Shown here: piece after piece, positions 16,165 to 24,734 of the stretch | How positions within the stretch are numbered: the stretch's first letter is position 1 | How the letters are laid out: each line of letters starts with the position of its first letter | Origin: Butyrivibrio sp. | Lineage (GTDB): Bacteria; Bacillota; Clostridia; Lachnospirales; Lachnospiraceae | Assembly: GCA_024680925.1 (NCBI GenBank) | Contig: JAILBM010000350.1 | Span: 1 to 40,686 of the forward strand | Direction: 5' to 3' | Length of the DNA: 40,686 bases | Notes under the pieces: generated by a model | Told to the model about the DNA's origin: nothing | The model's input: only the letters and a program-made list of their open reading frames with translations | The model's database searches: none | Position numbers and translations under genes: made by a program

Positions 16165-17982
16165 TTACTGCTTTTTGCGAAATACGAAGAACAAGGATCC
16201 TGCAATCACTGCAAGAACAGCAACAAACGCAGCCACGAGGCCTGTACTTGAAGATTCCTCTGTAGTTTCTGCTGTATCTGCTGTTTCTGTTTCAGCCACT
16301 ACTGTTTCTGTCTGAGCTTCTGTAGAAACTGCCTCTGAGGCATTTTCTTCAAGAGATGAAGAACCTGTAACAACTGTAAGTTCTTCAGGAACCTCTACTT
16401 CATAATCTTCCCAGGCAACTGTTTCAAGCGCGCCTGATAAGTCTGCTTCCTCACTGTAAGAATCAACTGTAATTGTGTATTCACTTGTGCCCTCTACATA
16501 AGTTGTACCGTCAGAACCCTCGATTGTTACTGTGTTACCGGACTCATCAACTATTGTTCCGGCATTATAAAGATTGGTAATTGTTGAATCTCCTGTAACT
16601 GTCCAGATTGAAGTTTCATCTATATAAACATTTGCATATCCGTCTGAGCCTTCTCCCGCGCAGGATTCATCATCAATGATTGCGCCTGTAAGAGTGCTTC
16701 CGTCTGTCATATAAAAATCAAGTGTTGAAATACTGTCCCAGATAACATCCCCTGACATTACCTGATCAATGGCAGTAAAGTTACACTGTGATCCGTTTGC
16801 TCCTGATGTACCCCAGCCACGCTGATTTTCATTACCGGTAACCTTTAAGAAAAATTCACTGTCATCAGCTGCTGTTATGTCTACACTGTTTAGCAAAATA
16901 GAACACTCAGTATTGGTTGTATAAAAAAGTCCTCCGTTTTTGGACGTAAGACTTCCGTCTACCATATAAAAGCTTGAATTACCAACCTCTGAATCTCCTG
17001 ACATACTCTGGTACAAAATAACAGACCAAGTACAGTCATTCTGATCCTGATCGGGCATATTACTTACAAGGTCCGTATCAAAAAGTCTAAGTGTATTAAG
17101 GCCTTCTATACATATACCCTCTGAACCTGTTGCCTCTAAGCTGGCATCATTTATTGAAATATCAGCAGTAACATAAACTGCAGGTGATCCGGTTCCGTTA
17201 GATGTATAAGTTCCGCCATCTACAACCATTGTACCACCGCCTCTGTCGGAACGGATTGCAGCTGCAGATTCACCGTTTGTTTCTACATCAAGATCCCAGG
17301 CATAAAGGGTTCCGCCGCCTGCCACATGAATACCGCCTGATGTATTCTGCGTAGTTGAAATTGTTGTTCCACCAATATAAGTAACGCCGTCGCCATATGA
17401 AAAAGCACCTGCGCCACCTGCCGAGTCTGTTGTTATGGTTCCACCATTTACATAAGTTGTTCCGTCTGTTGTAAGGATTGCGGCTCCGACACCGTAAAAG
17501 CTTGAGTTATCTCCTCCGGTACTGTCTTCGCTGTTTCTTGTAACTGTTGCATCATTAAGGACTACTGTAGCTGCATTTGAAATATTAACTGCATTTTCAT
17601 CTGTTCCTGTTGAATCATAGCTTTCGCCGTCTGTTGTTGTATCCTCAGTATAGGAAACCACGCTGTCCCATTCGGTTACTGCAGAGGATGAACCACCAGG
17701 CATTCCTCCGCCTTCTCCGCCTTCTCCCGGAGCTCCTCCTGATGGTGCACCACCTGATGGTGCTTCGCCCGATGGCATATCTCCTGATGGAGCTTCGCCC
17801 GATGGCATTTCTCCAGATGGAGCTTCTCCGCTCGGTGCTTCGCCTGAAGGTTTTCCTGTCTGCTGGTTACTTGTATCTGCCGCAAATACTGTAGCTGTTG
17901 TAATATTAGATGACATTGTTGCTGCTGCAACTGCCATTCCAAGAGTACCTGTAAGGACTTTACTTATGTGATTTGCTTTCAT
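16165..17982 (-). CDS. Secreted beta-helix surface protein with C-terminal membrane anchor
   Basis: This 605-residue exported protein has a signal peptide at residues 1-35 (cleavage likely at VFA-AD), then a Gly/Glu/Pro/Ser region of GEAPS repeats (about 43-95) ending in Gly-rich sequence. A long Thr/Asp/Gly-rich repetitive region follows (about 110-490), with short beta-strand turns such as TTYVNGGTITTDS and GGTMVVDGGTYTSNG, typical of parallel beta-helix adhesins. A Thr/Glu-rich stalk then leads to a membrane segment (about 580-600, GLVAAFVAVLAVIAGSLFF) with a KK tail. No LPXTG sorting motif is present, so it appears tail-anchored in the membrane. AAGGAGAT stands about 8 nt before the ATG. 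A role in adhesion or carbohydrate binding is inference from the fold. Confidence 0.82.
   Translation of the reverse strand: MKANHISKVLTGTLGMAVAAATMSSNITTATVFAADTSNQQTGKPSGEAPSGEAPSGEMPSGEAPSGDMPSGEAPSGGAPSGGAPGEGGEGGGMPGGSSSAVTEWDSVVSYTEDTTTDGESYDSTGTDENAVNISNAATVVLNDATVTRNSEDSTGGDNSSFYGVGAAILTTDGTTYVNGGTITTDSAGGAGAFSYGDGVTYIGGTTISTTQNTSGGIHVAGGGTLYAWDLDVETNGESAAAIRSDRGGGTMVVDGGTYTSNGTGSPAVYVTADISINDASLEATGSEGICIEGLNTLRLFDTDLVSNMPDQDQNDCTWSVILYQSMSGDSEVGNSSFYMVDGSLTSKNGGLFYTTNTECSILLNSVDITAADDSEFFLKVTGNENQRGWGTSGANGSQCNFTAIDQVMSGDVIWDSISTLDFYMTDGSTLTGAIIDDESCAGEGSDGYANVYIDETSIWTVTGDSTITNLYNAGTIVDESGNTVTIEGSDGTTYVEGTSEYTITVDSYSEEADLSGALETVAWEDYEVEVPEELTVVTGSSSLEENASEAVSTEAQTETVVAETETADTAETTEESSSTGLVAAFVAVLAVIAGSLFFVFRKKQ
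17741..17845 (-). repeat. 15 bp repeats coding for GEAPS-type pentapeptides
   Basis: Seven consecutive 15 bp units (for example GATGGAGCTTCGCCC and GATGGCATATCTCCT on the plus strand) encode G-[EDG]-[AM]-P-S. Unit length is a multiple of three, so changes in copy number would lengthen or shorten the spacer without a frameshift. Confidence 0.9.
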
Positions 17983-18336
17983 TTACATAATCTCCTTTTT
18001 TATTTATATTTCAGCCTTTCAAATCTTTTTATACTTAAAAAGCCTCAATAGCTTGTTCACAAGTAATAAAATACGCCTTCATCCTTAACTCAACTTAAAA
18101 AGATACATAAAAAAATATAAATTCAATCTTTCTTCAATCTTTCAATGCTATATTTATAATTTTTTCCTGCACAAAAAGAAGCAGTGCGCCTAACCGGGGG
18201 AGGTGGTTAGGCGCACTGCTTCTTTCATCTATTTTATGAAAAATGAACCGGCCCATTTACCGGAACATGTTCAGCAAAGAAGTAAACCCTCGCATGCCTG
18301 GTAAATCATGTCTTAACATTTTTCAAAAAATTCAAA
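17983..18336. other. 354 bp intergenic region
   Basis: It contains the strong terminator at 18175-18225 and, to its left, an A/T-rich stretch that must hold the promoter of the beta-helix surface gene; no convincing -35/-10 pair could be fixed. The stretch 18226-18336 shows a small palindrome GAACATGTTC and no ORF. Confidence 0.5.
18175..18225. terminator. 21 bp-stem terminator after the small secreted protein
   Basis: AAAGAAGCAGTGCGCCTAACC (18175-18195) pairs perfectly with GGTTAGGCGCACTGCTTCTTT (18205-18225), loop of 9 nt rich in G. On the minus strand the stem runs into CTTCTTTTTG, giving a U-tract at the end of the 18337 gene transcript. It is far longer than a normal terminator stem. 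Confidence 0.85.
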
Positions 18337-18996
18337 TCAAGGCACGCACGTAGTATATGTAAGAATATAACTGTCATAATCCGAAACAAGCTGACCTATT
18401 TCCTGAGAATTGGTATTGCCGCTTCCAAGAGTGTATCCGCTATCTGCAATGTTTACGGTATTAAATCCTACTGCTGATCCATCCTTTAAAAATACAGTAC
18501 GGATATTTACACCCTGAACATCTTCATCCGAATAATTTGTTCCTTCTACCTTAAGTGTGTTGCCATTCATAGATACTGCAGTAACATCAACTTCATCATA
18601 AGCGCAATTATCAACAGCCGTAATAGAAAGAGAATATTCTACGTGATCTGTCTGCTCTGCAATATCATTTGGAAACTGTCCGTAGATCATAAATTCCTGA
18701 CCTGCACTTACAGCATCCGTAAAATCACTTACATGATATAAAAATGAATTATCCTTGCCAATAGCATAGAAATCTGCTTCTACACTTATATCAAAGGCTG
18801 TAGCATTTGTAGCAACAAGGACATATCTGGTATTTGTACCTGACTCATCTTCGATTGTATATTTATTTGTAACGGTAATCGCATCACTGGAAAGAGAGGA
18901 AACTGCCACTGCTGACACAGGTGTCAGAATAAAGGTCATCATCATCAGACCGCCTGCCAAAACCGTCACAGCCAACTTACTAAATCCTATTTTCAT
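18337..18996 (-). CDS. Small secreted protein, possibly FxLYD-like
   Basis: This 219-residue protein has a clear signal peptide (MKIGFSKLAVTVLAGGLMMM, cleavage probably near PVSA-VA) and no C-terminal anchor or sorting motif, so it is likely released or held by contacts. The mature part seems to be two beta-sandwich-like halves, each with an alternating strand pattern (YVLVATNATAFDISVEADFY; LKVEGTNYSDEDVQGVNIRT), resembling FxLYD-type repeats; this is a weak fold guess. AAGGAGG lies about 10 nt before the ATG at 18996. The longer ORF start at 19101 has no ribosome site and would bury the signal peptide. It is a single-gene unit with its own terminator. The function is unknown. Confidence 0.75.
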   Translation of the reverse strand: MKIGFSKLAVTVLAGGLMMMTFILTPVSAVAVSSLSSDAITVTNKYTIEDESGTNTRYVLVATNATAFDISVEADFYAIGKDNSFLYHVSDFTDAVSAGQEFMIYGQFPNDIAEQTDHVEYSLSITAVDNCAYDEVDVTAVSMNGNTLKVEGTNYSDEDVQGVNIRTVFLKDGSAVGFNTVNIADSGYTLGSGNTNSQEIGQLVSDYDSYILTYTTCVP

Positions 18997-19253
18997 ACCC
19001 CGTACCTCCTTGTAATACAATGTATAAGTTTCTTTATCCGAAATACTTGAAAAATAAGGCTTTTCAAGTATTTGTATTTTTGCAGGTTCTAAAATTTTCA
19101 TTTCATATTAATACTTTGGATAAAAGAATTTTGTGTTAAAAATATATCTTATACAAATATTATATAACCAAAAAAGGCAGGAAACTATTACCATAAAATT
19201 AAATAACAGTCGAATGTTTTTATAAAATTTTTACTTTGTAAGTACTTTCTTTT

Positions 19254-20006
19254 TTAGTAATCAACCTTCATTAAACAAAGACCTCCGGCGGGGGCTGTAG
19301 GACCTGCTGTTTGTCTGTTTTTGGCATCGAGAATATTCTGAACTTCTTCCACAGAAATGTTTCCGTACCCAACCTCCAGAAGGGTTCCTGTCAGGATTCT
19401 GACCATATTCTGCAAAAAGCCGTTTCCATGAAAATAAAACCTTATATAATTCCCGCTTTCCTCTATTTTTATATTGTCAACGCATCTGACCGTTGACTTC
19501 TTCATCTTGGAATTGCCGCAAAAGCTCTTAAAATCATGGGTTCCCATAAGAATTTCACAAGCCCTTTGCATAAGCTCTATATCAGGCTTTTTTTCCAGTA
19601 CTGTAACATATTTTCTGTCAAAAACCGGTTTGGAAGTCCCAAACCAACAGGTATAACGATATGTCTTACCAATGGCATTGTATCTGCTATGGAATCTATC
19701 CGAACAGATTCTGACTTCATTTACACTTATATCATCAGGAAGGTATTCATTCATATAGCTTTGAATCTCTTCCTCAGTCATATCAGTATCAAGTACCGCA
19801 TTGGCAGTCATAGCCCTGGCGGATACTCCTGCGTCGGTTCTTCCGGCGCCTATTACCTGTACAAGCTTTCCCTCAGGCAGCTCAAGCATTCTGGTAAGAA
19901 CATTCTCAAGCTTTCCCTGAATAGTCATATCATTTCCGGGCTGTCTTTCCCAACCAAAAAATCTTGTACCGTCATAGCTTATTATAAATTTATAATTTCT
20001 TTTCAC
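19254..20006 (-). CDS. truA: tRNA pseudouridine(38-40) synthase
   Basis: This 250-residue enzyme isomerises uridines 38-40 in the tRNA anticodon arm. The catalytic Asp lies in GAGRTDAGVSARAMTA (near 58). RYNAIGKTYRYTCW and the C-terminal FLQNMVRILTGTLLEVG are typical. The start is a GTG placed immediately after the TAA of the upstream permease (TAAGTG), so translation is probably coupled; a GGAG inside the permease's last codons acts as the ribosome site. The gene is complete. Confidence 0.97.
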   Translation of the reverse strand: MKRNYKFIISYDGTRFFGWERQPGNDMTIQGKLENVLTRMLELPEGKLVQVIGAGRTDAGVSARAMTANAVLDTDMTEEEIQSYMNEYLPDDISVNEVRICSDRFHSRYNAIGKTYRYTCWFGTSKPVFDRKYVTVLEKKPDIELMQRACEILMGTHDFKSFCGNSKMKKSTVRCVDNIKIEESGNYIRFYFHGNGFLQNMVRILTGTLLEVGYGNISVEEVQNILDAKNRQTAGPTAPAGGLCLMKVDY

Positions 20007-21218
20007 TTATGATTCTCCAGACTGATCTTCTATTTTTTCTGCAAAAGCAGCATCTTCAACTGCCTTAACAGTCTCTTTTTTAGCTTTTTCTGCCTTTTCC
20101 TTGCGTTCCTGCAATTTTACTATGAAATACTCATCATATACAATTACAAATATTGCTGCAAAAGGAATAGACAAAAGAATACCTGCAACACCAAAAATCT
20201 TTCCTCCCACGATAACGGTTATAAGAACCAGAACACCCGGAAGACCAAGACTGCCGCCAAAAAGCTTAGGCTTAACAATATAAGCATCAATAATCTGTAA
20301 AACAACTGTGAAAATCAAAAAGTATAGAGCATACCATGGATTAACCAGGATAAGGAGAAATGCTCCTATGAAGCCTCCCACAATAGGTCCAAAGGTAGGG
20401 AGCAGATTAAACACGCCTACTATTACCGAAATCAATACCACATAAGGAACTCCTGCTATAAGCATAAAAATAGCATTGGTAACACCTACTATAAGACCAT
20501 CCACCAGATCAAATACTATGTATTTAACAAGAATGTCATTACATCTTTTCCAGAATGAGCTGTAATCATGATATTGCTTATCAGAAAATATCAAATGCAA
20601 AAGCTTTGTGAGACCTTTTTTGATCCTGAATTTATCTGCCAGCAGATAAATGGCTATTATAAAGCCTATAAAACCATCAAAAAAGCTTCTGCCTATAGAA
20701 TAAGAGGTATTGATAATAGTTGAAGAATTAGATGAAATAAAATCTGTAATTCTTCCCAGTAAATTTTCACTAAATAAAGACAGGCTGTTGGCATATCCGC
20801 TTATCTGCGGAACCGTATGTCCAACCTGGGCAATGGCATGAGTAAGTGATCCTGCATAAGATTCAAAATTATCCATAAAGCCCATTACACTGCTCACAAT
20901 CTGCGGAATCATAGAAACAATAAGTATGGTAAGAAGAAATATCAAACAGCACATGGCAGCCAGTATGGACAGATTGTTTCTTGTCTTATCAGACTTTACT
21001 TTTTTAAAAACCTTCTCATAAAAAGCCTTTACTGCAGGATTAAGCACATAGGCAACAACTATGCCTATGGTCACCGGTGCCACTGCATCCAGCACATATC
21101 CCAATAGTGAAAAGAACCAGTCCAGGTGGGATAAGGCCATATACAATATAACAGCCGAACAAGTGGCAATTGTATATCCAACCCATTTAATATCAAGCTT
21201 CTTTTTGTCAAACCTCAT
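20007..21218 (-). CDS. AI-2E family transporter (PerM-like permease)
   Basis: This 403-residue membrane protein has about seven to eight transmembrane segments (for example 35-60, 80-105, 215-240, 245-330) and the AI-2E/PerM family landmarks: ILYMALSHLDWF at the N terminus, GVFNLLPTFGPIVGGFIGA, and LGLPGVLVLITVIVGGKIFG near 325-345. The family includes autoinducer-2 exporters and Na+/H+ antiporters, so the substrate is undetermined. The C-terminal tail is charged and helical (QERKEKAEKAKKETVKAVED). GGGAGG lies before the ATG. The stop codon abuts the GTG of truA, and an upstream GGDEF-EAL gene ends 28 bp before it. Confidence 0.88.
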   Translation of the reverse strand: MRFDKKKLDIKWVGYTIATCSAVILYMALSHLDWFFSLLGYVLDAVAPVTIGIVVAYVLNPAVKAFYEKVFKKVKSDKTRNNLSILAAMCCLIFLLTILIVSMIPQIVSSVMGFMDNFESYAGSLTHAIAQVGHTVPQISGYANSLSLFSENLLGRITDFISSNSSTIINTSYSIGRSFFDGFIGFIIAIYLLADKFRIKKGLTKLLHLIFSDKQYHDYSSFWKRCNDILVKYIVFDLVDGLIVGVTNAIFMLIAGVPYVVLISVIVGVFNLLPTFGPIVGGFIGAFLLILVNPWYALYFLIFTVVLQIIDAYIVKPKLFGGSLGLPGVLVLITVIVGGKIFGVAGILLSIPFAAIFVIVYDEYFIVKLQERKEKAEKAKKETVKAVEDAAFAEKIEDQSGES

Positions 21219-21246
21219 AACAACTTCCTCCCGGCAAGCGGTTAAT

Positions 21247-23907
21247 TTAGTCTTCCCTTATGCTATATCCATGCTTGCCTGAATTTTTTACCTTATACAA
21301 TTCTTCATCTGCGCGCTTTCTAAGCTCAATATCATTTATGTTAAAGCACTTAACAACAGCAATTCCCACACTGCAATACACAGTGTGTTCTCTGCCGTCA
21401 ATTTCAATAACATATGTCAGCTTATCCAGCATATTTTTGGCTTTATTTCTTAGACCATCAAGGGTTTTGTAGTCTTTGGCAAGTACAATAAACTCATCCC
21501 CGCCGTATCTGCCAATTATATCAGACTGTTTAAACAAATGCTTTAATCTTTTGGAAATATTAATAATTACCTCATCTCCAACCTGATGTCCAAAGGTATC
21601 GTTCACAGTCTTAAAATTATCAATATCTATCATAATAAGGGCATGGGTTCCAAACCGTCCTTCGGTATTTAAATAATTTCTGATATTAAGTACTGATGCC
21701 TCATGATTGAGAAGCCCGGTCATACGGTCGCTATCCGCCATTTTAACAAGTCTTTGCTTTTCTCTGTATACGATGTCATTATCCTTTATGACATTATATC
21801 CAATCATTTCACCTGTATTGGTATCTTCTTTGGCATAGAGCTCCCATACCAGCCACTGCTTTTTATCGGAATCCTTCCAGGTTTTCATGAAATTGATTCT
21901 TTGTACAGTTTCTCCGTTTTTAAATTTCCCTCCTTCAAGAAGCTCATCCACATACTTACTTATTATGGCATGCTCCTTTTTGGGAAATTCAAAAAATTCA
22001 GCAACCTTTTTTCTGATTGTTTTTATATCAGCGTTTCTTATTTCCTTGCCAAGCTCCGGAAAAGTAGTTCTGATATCAATGATTTCTCCGGTCTTTAAAT
22101 TATATGATATGAGCAGATATGTTCCCGGAAGAAGCACCACATCGATATTTTTATTAAGCTCATCCTCATCGTCAATTACATTGGCTCCAAGAAGTACCCC
22201 TACCGCTTTTATAGGTGTTCCCTTCTCATCAAATATATTGGTATAGGCTATATGGGAAAGATAATATCGCTGATCCCCATCCTTATTTTTCAGTCTGAAA
22301 AATCCTTCCACATACAATTCACCATTTTCAATGGATTTAAACATTCTGATAAATGCATCTCTGTCATCGGGATGCACCAGTCCTGTATCCGTCATGCTAT
22401 AAGGAACATTTTCCAAAACCGTTCCATAATCCCAAAATGCCCCAACCTTATTATCATTATAAATAGCCTTATGCTTATGGTCATATATCCAGGTCTGAAC
22501 CTCTGCAATTCTTAATGCCACATATGCTAAATGCTCAAAAGAAACTCCTGAAGTTATTTCCTGAAAAAGCACTTCCCTGGAATAACCGTCATCTATTTCA
22601 CCCTTTTCATTAACAATACCTTTTTTGGCATTCTGCTCTTTTAGCAGCATGTCGTATTCCTCTTCCGGAAGCGGCACACTGTAATAGTACCCCTGAGCAT
22701 ACTCGCAATTAATATTCTGCAAAAAACGGACCTGTGCCTTAGTTTCCACTCCTTCGACAATTACAGGCAGTTCCATCCACTTGGCCATGTTTATAAGAGA
22801 AGTGAGAATTTTACCATTTTTTGAGCTGGAGGGATCCTTTGTCAAAAGGCCTTTGTCTATCTTTAATACATCTATAGACAATTCATTTAGCATAGTAAGA
22901 GAAGCAGTACCTTTACCAAAATCATCCAGAAGAATGGTAAAGCCCACCTCATGAAGCTTATCAATAGTAAGCTTTATCAGTTCTTTATTTTCAAACATTA
23001 CACTTTCGGTAAATTCCAGCTGCACTAAATTTATATCCAGATTATATCTGTTGATTTTATCCAGTAGTATCTCTATAAAGTTTGGATTGAAAAGATTTAT
23101 AAGTGATATATTAACAGAAACAGGGAATGGCTCCACTCCCTCATCCAAAAGCTGCCTTAAATGCCTGCAAACCTGCTCAAAAACATAAAAATCCAAATTG
23201 CTTATAACAAGGTTCTTTTCATAAATCGGGATAAATTCGTCAGGCATATGCAATACACCATCAGCATCCTTCCACCTTACCAAAGCCTCTGAGCAATAAG
23301 GTTTTCCGGTGCTGATAACATATTTGGGCTGATAATAAATTATAAATTCCTCCTTTTTGAGAGCTGTATCAAGCCTGTTCATAATGTCCTGCTCTCTTGC
23401 TACCTCACCCCCAATACCGGATGTATAATAGGCAATATATTTTTTGAAATTACCCTTAACCTGCTTACCTGCCATTACGGCATAATTTATCATAAGTTCC
23501 ACAGGGGTATCCATATCAGTTATTACATAGATTCCAAAGCTTGGTTTTATGGTGTAATTAGGCACATGATTTTTAAAGCTTCGTAAAAAGCCTTTGATCT
23601 TCTTATCTATTTTTTCCTCTTCATATTCACAGAAAATAAGAAACTTATCCCCGGATACTCTGCAGGAATTAGCATGAGAAAGGTCTTCACCAAGTTCTGC
23701 AATTTTATTTCCCATATACTGCAGAAGTTCATCGCCTTTTTCCACTCCGAAAAAATAATTGTAGACCTTGAAATTATCTATATCGATTGATATAAGAACA
23801 AATCGCTTATCGGAAAAATCCGACATTACCTTTACTATATTCTTTTTAAAGGCATCTCTGTTCATAAGACCAGTCAACTGATCTATGTCATAAAAGACAT
23901 ATGGCAT
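21247..23907 (-). CDS. GGDEF-EAL-PAS-GGDEF cyclic-di-GMP protein
   Basis: This 886-residue protein has no membrane segments. Residues about 1-160 are a GGDEF domain with a degenerate signature SGDKF (near 84), so probably not a cyclase. Residues about 175-430 form an EAL domain with the catalytic set visible: EALVRW, SVNISL, LEFTES, DDFGKG, KIDKGLL, VEGVET, and AQGYYY, so c-di-GMP phosphodiesterase activity is likely. PAS-like modules follow at about 480-600 and 605-720. The C-terminal GGDEF (about 730-886) has an intact GGDEF (near 803) and DxD-type NDTFGHQVGDE. Hence it may both make and break c-di-GMP. GAGGGG precedes the ATG. It is in the same orientation as the permease gene, 28 bp away. 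Confidence 0.93.
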   Translation of the reverse strand: MPYVFYDIDQLTGLMNRDAFKKNIVKVMSDFSDKRFVLISIDIDNFKVYNYFFGVEKGDELLQYMGNKIAELGEDLSHANSCRVSGDKFLIFCEYEEEKIDKKIKGFLRSFKNHVPNYTIKPSFGIYVITDMDTPVELMINYAVMAGKQVKGNFKKYIAYYTSGIGGEVAREQDIMNRLDTALKKEEFIIYYQPKYVISTGKPYCSEALVRWKDADGVLHMPDEFIPIYEKNLVISNLDFYVFEQVCRHLRQLLDEGVEPFPVSVNISLINLFNPNFIEILLDKINRYNLDINLVQLEFTESVMFENKELIKLTIDKLHEVGFTILLDDFGKGTASLTMLNELSIDVLKIDKGLLTKDPSSSKNGKILTSLINMAKWMELPVIVEGVETKAQVRFLQNINCEYAQGYYYSVPLPEEEYDMLLKEQNAKKGIVNEKGEIDDGYSREVLFQEITSGVSFEHLAYVALRIAEVQTWIYDHKHKAIYNDNKVGAFWDYGTVLENVPYSMTDTGLVHPDDRDAFIRMFKSIENGELYVEGFFRLKNKDGDQRYYLSHIAYTNIFDEKGTPIKAVGVLLGANVIDDEDELNKNIDVVLLPGTYLLISYNLKTGEIIDIRTTFPELGKEIRNADIKTIRKKVAEFFEFPKKEHAIISKYVDELLEGGKFKNGETVQRINFMKTWKDSDKKQWLVWELYAKEDTNTGEMIGYNVIKDNDIVYREKQRLVKMADSDRMTGLLNHEASVLNIRNYLNTEGRFGTHALIMIDIDNFKTVNDTFGHQVGDEVIINISKRLKHLFKQSDIIGRYGGDEFIVLAKDYKTLDGLRNKAKNMLDKLTYVIEIDGREHTVYCSVGIAVVKCFNINDIELRKRADEELYKVKNSGKHGYSIRED

Positions 23908-24030
23908 ATAGCAACCCCTCGTAATTTTATAATCTGATTTTCAGGAAAAAACACCACTTTTATTGTAACATAAATTATTACACGATATTTTGAATTATAA
24001 ATTTTTTATATAAACTTAATCTTATTTAGA

Positions 24031-24059
24031 TTGGTTATGGAATAAAGGCACTGTATAAT
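24031..24059 (+). promoter_or_regulatory. Sigma-A type promoter placing +1 at the start codon
   Basis: TTGGTT (24031-24036) and TATAAT (24054-24059) are separated by 17 bp. The ATG of the next gene is at 24066, seven bases past the -10, where transcription would begin. No Shine-Dalgarno sequence fits between, so a leaderless mRNA is implied. Confidence 0.6.
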
Positions 24060-24065
24060 CTTAGT

Positions 24066-24686
24066 ATGCTTATATCGGGATATGGACAAAGAGTCCTAAA
24101 TACAACAATTCAATTTGCCATGATAGAATCCAAGGATTATCTTCAGGACCCTCATATACAGACGTTTCCAAACGAAGAGGGTAAGATGATCAAGGAGGTT
24201 TATTATTTTTTGGACACAACGGAAGATGATAAACCCATAAGGATTTTTAAGAATGAAAAGTATACTCCGGACAGTAAACTGCCGGGGCTTTTACTTGATA
24301 TTAATCTTAGGGAAACTGATGATTCCTGGTTCTATAACTTTTTTAACGAATGTGAAAATGAGCTTCACAGTTACAGAAATGTTTTCCCAATCATAGCCTG
24401 TAATGATGACTACGATTCCAGTGACGTAGAAGAAGCTATACTTCATTTTCTAAAGGGTGTCCGTTGTTATGAAATGCTGGCCAGAGGTCAGAAAAATGAA
24501 AAAAAGCTAAAAAGAATACATAACTTTTATCAAAAAGACCGGCTGCTTGACTGTGAAATACGGGGAATGAACTGGCAGCCTCACGAAATGCAGTTAAGAG
24601 CCGTACACGACTTTTTGAGGAATAATAAATATGAGCATATAAGAGGTTTGATTGTAGATGCTATGACTGTTTGTGCTCAGTCCTGA
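24066..24686 (+). CDS. Protein of unknown function
   Basis: This 206-residue protein is not recognised. It has no signal peptide or membrane segment. The sequence is mixed alpha/beta, acidic in the middle (DDYDSSDVEEA near 118-128) with a helical C-terminal half (LHFLKGVRCYEMLARGQKNE near 132). It stands alone on the plus strand between a c-di-GMP enzyme gene and a response regulator gene, and it is closed by a bidirectional terminator. The ATG at 24066 coincides with the expected +1 of a good promoter and lacks a ribosome site; an in-frame ATG at 24186 has GAGGG upstream and is the alternative start, which would remove 40 residues. A signalling role is only suggested by the neighbours. Confidence 0.7.
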   Translation: MLISGYGQRVLNTTIQFAMIESKDYLQDPHIQTFPNEEGKMIKEVYYFLDTTEDDKPIRIFKNEKYTPDSKLPGLLLDINLRETDDSWFYNFFNECENELHSYRNVFPIIACNDDYDSSDVEEAILHFLKGVRCYEMLARGQKNEKKLKRIHNFYQKDRLLDCEIRGMNWQPHEMQLRAVHDFLRNNKYEHIRGLIVDAMTVCAQS

Positions 24687-24734
24687 AAAATAAAACCCTT
24701 TACCTGTCAGCAACAGGTAAAGGGTTTTATTTTT
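24686..24734. terminator. Bidirectional terminator, 21 bp perfect stem
   Basis: AAAAATAAAACCCTTTACCTG (24686-24706) pairs with CAGGTAAAGGGTTTTATTTTT (24714-24734), loop TCAGCAA. A-run and T-run flank the GC-poor stem so it works in both directions, between the convergent genes at 24066 and 24733; it overlaps the stop codon of the latter. Confidence 0.93.

Noticed and set aside
17610-17942. Repetitive ORFs on both strands over the GEAPS region
   Set aside because: They are shadows of the 15 bp repeat in the surface-protein gene; the true frame has a signal peptide and ribosome site.
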